NCBI GenBank assembly: GCA_022601435.1
Contig: JAJACQ010000041.1
Span: 1-45,449 of the forward strand
DNA: 45,449 nt
Reading direction: 5' to 3'
DNA from: Chlamydiia bacterium
GTDB taxonomy: Bacteria; Chlamydiota; Chlamydiia; Chlamydiales; 2-12-FULL-49-11
Position 1 is the first letter of the stretch. Every line of letters starts with the position of its first letter. The notes beneath the pieces are model-generated. The model was given only the letters and a program-made list of their open reading frames with translations, was not told where the DNA came from and did no database searches. The translations under genes were made by a program, and so were the position numbers. Of this stretch, positions 41,654 through 45,449 are shown piece after piece.

Positions 41654-42811
41654 CTAGTATTCACCTTCATAATCAAGATCATGAGAGAAGGCTGAGATGA
41701 GGGGCTTTTTAAAGCGAATTTGGATATATAAAAGGTAAATGCCAAGGATAGGTTGAAAGAAAAAGGGCTTTAAATCTTTTGAATGATAAACTATATCTTT
41801 TGCTTTAAATGTTGTTAAAATAAATGGTTTAATAGACCCGTTTTTAATTGAGGGGACTGTGCGGTATAAAATTGATGCAATAGCATATTGAACTTGTGTT
41901 TCTTTCTTTGGAAAAAGGGGTCTGTCAACTTCATTAAAGTAAGCGCTTGCTAAATTATTTTGTTGTGAGACTAAAGATACTCCTGCTGTTAATCTAGGAT
42001 TACATTCTAGTATTTTTAGTACCCCGTCGTCTTCGAAGATATCAAATGCAATAGATCCTGTGAATTTAGTTTTATCCACAAAATCTTCTACGAATTTATA
42101 AATTCCAACATGCTCAACTTCCTCAAACGAAAGACAATAGCCAGTTCTAGATTTAGATGGATCGCATTTTAGGTAGTTATATGGATATGTTGCATGAGCA
42201 GTGACTTTTCCGTTATGACAGATTGAATAAGTTGAGTATTGATTTCCAAAGATGGGTTCTTGAGCAATAATAGGTGAAGATTCATCAAAATCGATTTTTG
42301 GAATTTTACTTTTATCCTTTATGAAAATTGTACCATTTGAGGCTCTTGAATAACAATATTTAAGATAAAAGGAAGAAAAAGGTATGTTTTGTAAATCCTT
42401 TTGAGAATTGATAATAAAAGTAGTAGGCGTTGAATAGCCAAGTCGTGTTAAAAGTTTAGAAAACTCCCACTTGTTGTGTAGGGAGTTGACTAATGCAAAA
42501 TCAGATGTAAATACTTTATTGCTTGGGAATTGATCAAGATGTTTTGATACAATTAAAACATCTTCCCATCCAGGAATAAATAGATCTACTTGTTCTTCTT
42601 TCATAATCTCTAAAAGTCGTTGAATAAAACCGGCTTCGCACTTTCTTGGTGAAGGGATTAAAAAATTCTTGGCATTGGCATTTGAGTAGGCACATAAATG
42701 GAATTTAGTGGTTTCGGCAACAATAACTCTGACTCCGTTTTCTGATAAATTACGAATAAGATCAAGTGTTCCGAAAAATCGGCCATTAGTAATTAATACC
42801 GTTTTTTGCAT
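41654..42811 (-). CDS. ATP-grasp ligase family protein
   Basis: 385 residues. The N-terminal part is a Rossmann-like preATP-grasp domain (VLITNGRFFGTLDLIRNL). The ATP-grasp part has FYLKYCYSRASNGT (nucleotide-binding lysine region) and FDIFEDDGVLKILECNPRL, where E-C-N-P-R is the metal-binding signature. The C-terminal 60 residues are hydrophobic and basic (PFFFQPILGIYLLYIQIRF), which suggests membrane association. The family joins a carboxylate to an amine or thiol; the substrates here are unknown. Position at the head of the run with dapL hints at cell-envelope or peptide chemistry, as inference. Confidence 0.75.
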   Translation of the reverse strand: MQKTVLITNGRFFGTLDLIRNLSENGVRVIVAETTKFHLCAYSNANAKNFLIPSPRKCEAGFIQRLLEIMKEEQVDLFIPGWEDVLIVSKHLDQFPSNKVFTSDFALVNSLHNKWEFSKLLTRLGYSTPTTFIINSQKDLQNIPFSSFYLKYCYSRASNGTIFIKDKSKIPKIDFDESSPIIAQEPIFGNQYSTYSICHNGKVTAHATYPYNYLKCDPSKSRTGYCLSFEEVEHVGIYKFVEDFVDKTKFTGSIAFDIFEDDGVLKILECNPRLTAGVSLVSQQNNLASAYFNEVDRPLFPKKETQVQYAIASILYRTVPSIKNGSIKPFILTTFKAKDIVYHSKDLKPFFFQPILGIYLLYIQIRFKKPLISAFSHDLDYEGEY

Positions 42812-42931
42812 ATTAGTCCATCATTAACTCTATAAAAGACAAATAAACTCTTTATCTTTTATTTACAATTCTTTTTTCTATTCAATTAAATTCTAAAGTT
42901 TTATTCTGATTCTAAAAAATGAGGTTAAGAG

Positions 42932-44296
42932 ATGGCAAAGTTGCAAACTAAGTGGTTATGTAAAGAGTGTGGAAATACTCAAAGTCAATGGTCAGGAAAT
43001 TGTAGCGGGTGTAAAGCTTGGAATACTATTGAAAAATTTTTAGAATCAAAGACTTCTAGTTCCAGATCATCATTTGGCTTTTCTCAGACGAACCAAAAGC
43101 CTATTTCAATTCTTGAAGTAGAGATTGGAGCAGAGGAAAGATTTACTTCTGGTTTTACAGAAGTGGATAAAGTTTTTGGTGGAGGCATCGTCAGGGGTTC
43201 TTTTACTTTAATCGGAGGCGAGCCGGGGATTGGAAAATCAACCTTGATGATTCAATGTGCTAAAAACTTAGCAGATCGAGGTAAAAAAGTTTTATATGTT
43301 ACTGGAGAAGAGTCCCTTTCTCAAGCTGCTATGCGGGCAAAAAGGGTGAAAGCAGAGCATAAAGACCTTTATCTTTACCAAGAAACAAGCTTTTCACGCA
43401 TCGTTCATCAAATTGAAGAATTAAAACCAGATTTTATGATTTTGGACTCTATTCAAATCTGTCATAAAGAAGAGATTACATCACCCCCTGGATCGGTGGC
43501 TCAGGTAAAAGAAATAGCAATTTCTTTGATGAAGATTGCAAAAGAGTTAAGCGTCACAACACTTGCTGTGGGTCATGTAACTAAAGGTGGGGATGTTGCA
43601 GGTCCAAAAGTACTTGAGCATATAGTAGATACGGTTTTAGAGTTTGAGGGTGATCGGGATTTAGAGATTAGAATGCTTCGATCAAAAAAGAATCGTTTTG
43701 GAAAAAGTGAAGAGATGGCGATTTTTTCCATGCATGAAGAAGGTTTAAAAGAAGAAGAGAATCCCTCGATGATCTTTTTAGAAAAAAGAAAAAGCGCGCA
43801 GACTGGAAGCGCTATTGGAACAATTTTAGAAGGCTCAAGGCCTATTTTTATTGATATAGAATCGTTGGTTGTACCAACAAATGCAATGACTCCTACAAGA
43901 AAGGCCTCAGGATTTGATCCTGTCAGGTTGGCAATTATTTTAGCTGTGCTCGAAAAAAAGGTGGGGATGCATTTTTCTAGTTATGATGTGTTTTTATCTA
44001 TTGCAGGCGGCATTAAAGTGAAGGACCCTGCTGTTGATTTAGCTTTGTCGTTGTCTATTGCTTCTTCTTTTACAAATAAAAAGATCGATTCAGATATAGT
44101 TGTCATAGGGGAAGTCGGTCTAGGCGGTGAGGTCCGTAATGTACAAAAGATTCAAAATCGCTTGAAAGAGGTGGCGTCGCACGGATTTAAAAAGGTTGTC
44201 GTTCCAAAGGGGAATAAAAAAATAGAAGATTTTGAGGGATTGGAAATTATAGAAGTATCATTTGTGGATGAAGCAATACAGAAGTTACTGGTTTAA
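42932..44296 (+). CDS. radA: DNA repair protein RadA (Sms)
   Basis: 454 residues, start after GAGG. RadA drives branch migration in recombination. Seen: zinc finger with Cys10, Cys13, Cys24 and Cys27, Walker A GGEPGIGKST (95-104), Walker B MILDSI, the RadA-specific KNRFG (near 252) and a Lon-protease-like C-terminal domain without catalytic use. Full length. It is divergent from the ATP-grasp gene; the HemD-like gene follows after about 80 bp on the same strand. Confidence 0.96.
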   Translation: MAKLQTKWLCKECGNTQSQWSGNCSGCKAWNTIEKFLESKTSSSRSSFGFSQTNQKPISILEVEIGAEERFTSGFTEVDKVFGGGIVRGSFTLIGGEPGIGKSTLMIQCAKNLADRGKKVLYVTGEESLSQAAMRAKRVKAEHKDLYLYQETSFSRIVHQIEELKPDFMILDSIQICHKEEITSPPGSVAQVKEIAISLMKIAKELSVTTLAVGHVTKGGDVAGPKVLEHIVDTVLEFEGDRDLEIRMLRSKKNRFGKSEEMAIFSMHEEGLKEEENPSMIFLEKRKSAQTGSAIGTILEGSRPIFIDIESLVVPTNAMTPTRKASGFDPVRLAIILAVLEKKVGMHFSSYDVFLSIAGGIKVKDPAVDLALSLSIASSFTNKKIDSDIVVIGEVGLGGEVRNVQKIQNRLKEVASHGFKKVVVPKGNKKIEDFEGLEIIEVSFVDEAIQKLLV

Positions 44297-44374
44297 GAAA
44301 CTATATACTTTGAAATAAAATCTTTCCTTTGCTAAGGTAGTTAACAAAATTTTAACAATTGGATTTTTGTAAGC

Positions 44375-45052
44375 ATGGAAAAGAAAATTATTTATACAGG
44401 GATTGATCCGACAGGTTATGTACAAGACTCGAACGTACTGCACTTTCCTTTAATTTCACTTGAGATGAGATGTCTTCAAACAAGTGAAATTAAAGAGATC
44501 TTCTCAAAGATTTTTAGTTACACACACATTTTATTTACTTCAAAATATGCTGTGCAGGCATTCTTTTTCTTTATGAAGGAGTTAAATATACCTAAAGAGC
44601 ATCTTGATCCTGTGTTTTTGCTTGCAATTGGCAGAACGACTTTAAAGGCACTTGAGAATGAAGGTGTTTATGTAGGATATGTAGGCTCTGATGAAACAGA
44701 AGAAGGAGTGATTAGATTATTAGAGACATTTGATTTAGAAGATTCGAAAATTTTACTTCCTCAGGCTGCAATGGCAAAGCCAAAGCTTATTCACTATTTA
44801 GTGGAAAAGGGAATTGGATATGAAGTTGTTATACTTTATGATCTTTTAAAAGAGGCGCCTTATTCAAAGATCAATTTAAAGGATTTTGATGAAATCATTT
44901 TTACATCTCCTGTAGCTGTTGATGCCTTTTTTGAAGTCTATGAAGATTTACCAACTACGATGGAGGTTCACTGTTTGGGTTTGATGACAAGGTGTCGGTT
45001 AAAAAGTTATCTTGATGAGACACTAAAAATTGATAAAAAGATTTCAGTATGA
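44375..45052 (+). CDS. hemD: Uroporphyrinogen-III synthase-like protein
   Basis: 225 residues. HemD cyclises hydroxymethylbilane to uroporphyrinogen III in heme synthesis. The pattern fits the poorly conserved family: two alternating Rossmann-like lobes, ILFTSKYAVQAFFFF near residue 52, LAIGRTTLKALE, SKILLPQAAMAKPKL, and EIIFTSPVAVDAFFEVY with CLGLMTRCRL near the end. These TS..AV..F and G..T segments are the usual landmarks. The ribosome site is weak. I recall hemC close to radA in Chlamydia, which fits a heme role here. Confidence 0.75.
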   Translation: MEKKIIYTGIDPTGYVQDSNVLHFPLISLEMRCLQTSEIKEIFSKIFSYTHILFTSKYAVQAFFFFMKELNIPKEHLDPVFLLAIGRTTLKALENEGVYVGYVGSDETEEGVIRLLETFDLEDSKILLPQAAMAKPKLIHYLVEKGIGYEVVILYDLLKEAPYSKINLKDFDEIIFTSPVAVDAFFEVYEDLPTTMEVHCLGLMTRCRLKSYLDETLKIDKKISV

Positions 45053-45080
45053 TACTCTTGATCGAAAAAAAGGAGATCAA

Positions 45081-45449
45081 ATGGATTGGAATTTTAAAGA
45101 ATTAGGATATGATTTTGATGCGCTCGAGCCGTTTTTCGATGCAAAAACAATGGAAGTTCATTATTCTAAACACTATAAGGCTTATCACACAAAAGCAATG
45201 GCTGCATTATCAGACGATACTTCAAAATCTGTTGAAGAAGTTTTATTAACAGATCTTCGTCCTGCTATTCAAAATAATGGTGGCGGATTTTATAACCACT
45301 CAATTTTTTGGGAGGTTTTAGGAAAAAATAATGGCATTAAACCAGAAGGCGAGTTAGGGGAATTAATTAATAAAAGCTTTGGAAGCTTTGATTCTTTTAA
45401 AGAAAAGTTTGCAGATGCTGCAACAACTTTATTTGGAAGTGGCTGGGTA
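45081..45449 (+). CDS. Fe/Mn superoxide dismutase, 5' part
   Basis: The first 123 codons of a gene that runs off the right edge. ATG at 45081 after AAGGAG. It removes superoxide using iron or manganese. Seen: metal ligand His27 in EVHYSKHYKAY, second ligand His73 in GGFYNHSIFW, and FGSGWV at the edge. The D-x-W-E-H-A-Y ligand motif would follow outside the window. The choice of metal cannot be decided from this part. Confidence 0.93.
   Translation, partial: MDWNFKELGYDFDALEPFFDAKTMEVHYSKHYKAYHTKAMAALSDDTSKSVEEVLLTDLRPAIQNNGGGFYNHSIFWEVLGKNNGIKPEGELGELINKSFGSFDSFKEKFADAATTLFGSGWV

Overview
The window reads as a chromosome segment of an AT-rich, Chlamydia-related obligate intracellular bacterium (phylum Chlamydiota). 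The basis is the mfd / alaS / tkt neighbourhood, which I recall as consecutive in Chlamydia, an LL-diaminopimelate aminotransferase (DapL) gene, many small secreted proteins without a known fold name, and AT-rich TTGNAA / TATAAT-like promoters. I could not run a search, so the genus is open.

Region A (1-21000) is an accessory array of ten co-directional genes on the minus strand. Each has a low-complexity N-terminal part (Q/P/H-rich in genes 1-5, S/T-rich in genes 6-10) followed by one to four copies of a recurring helical module of about 120-160 residues. The module's best landmark is a Y-F-x5-E-T/A/I-x-H/Y-like segment. At least nine genes have a promoter of their own (clear boxes for all but gene 7). 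The array carries recent rearrangement scars: a hybrid gene from unequal crossing-over (5998-8325), two transposed copies of the mfd 3' end (about 18360 and 15130), a C-terminus cut off by a stop codon (15374), a poly-A frameshift, and in-frame short tandem repeats including a run of 48 serines. This lineage-specific, probably host-directed family is the best candidate for an undescribed system. Its function is unknown.

Region B (21105-34191) is mostly housekeeping: mfd, a GH18-like protein, two small membrane/secreted hypotheticals, a Nudix hydrolase, alaS, tkt, a secreted hypothetical translationally coupled to tkt, and bioD. A composite palindromic repeat of about 170 bp occurs three times (27216-27380, 27386-27567 and, inverted, 33307-33468). 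Its hairpin stems differ in sequence between copies but stay paired.

Region C (34291-37964) holds six small secreted proteins, most ending in a G-x-Y-x-x-x-x-x-F type terminal strand. They may be a lineage-specific surface or periplasmic beta-sandwich family. Three of them form an operon.

Region D (38072-45449) has a five-gene minus-strand run: ATP-grasp protein, secreted trypsin-like protease, DapL, a hypothetical, and a degenerate alpha-oxoamine-synthase-like protein. Divergent from it are radA, a HemD-like gene and the 5' part of an Fe/Mn superoxide dismutase gene cut by the window end. No tRNA, rRNA, CRISPR array or transposase gene was seen.
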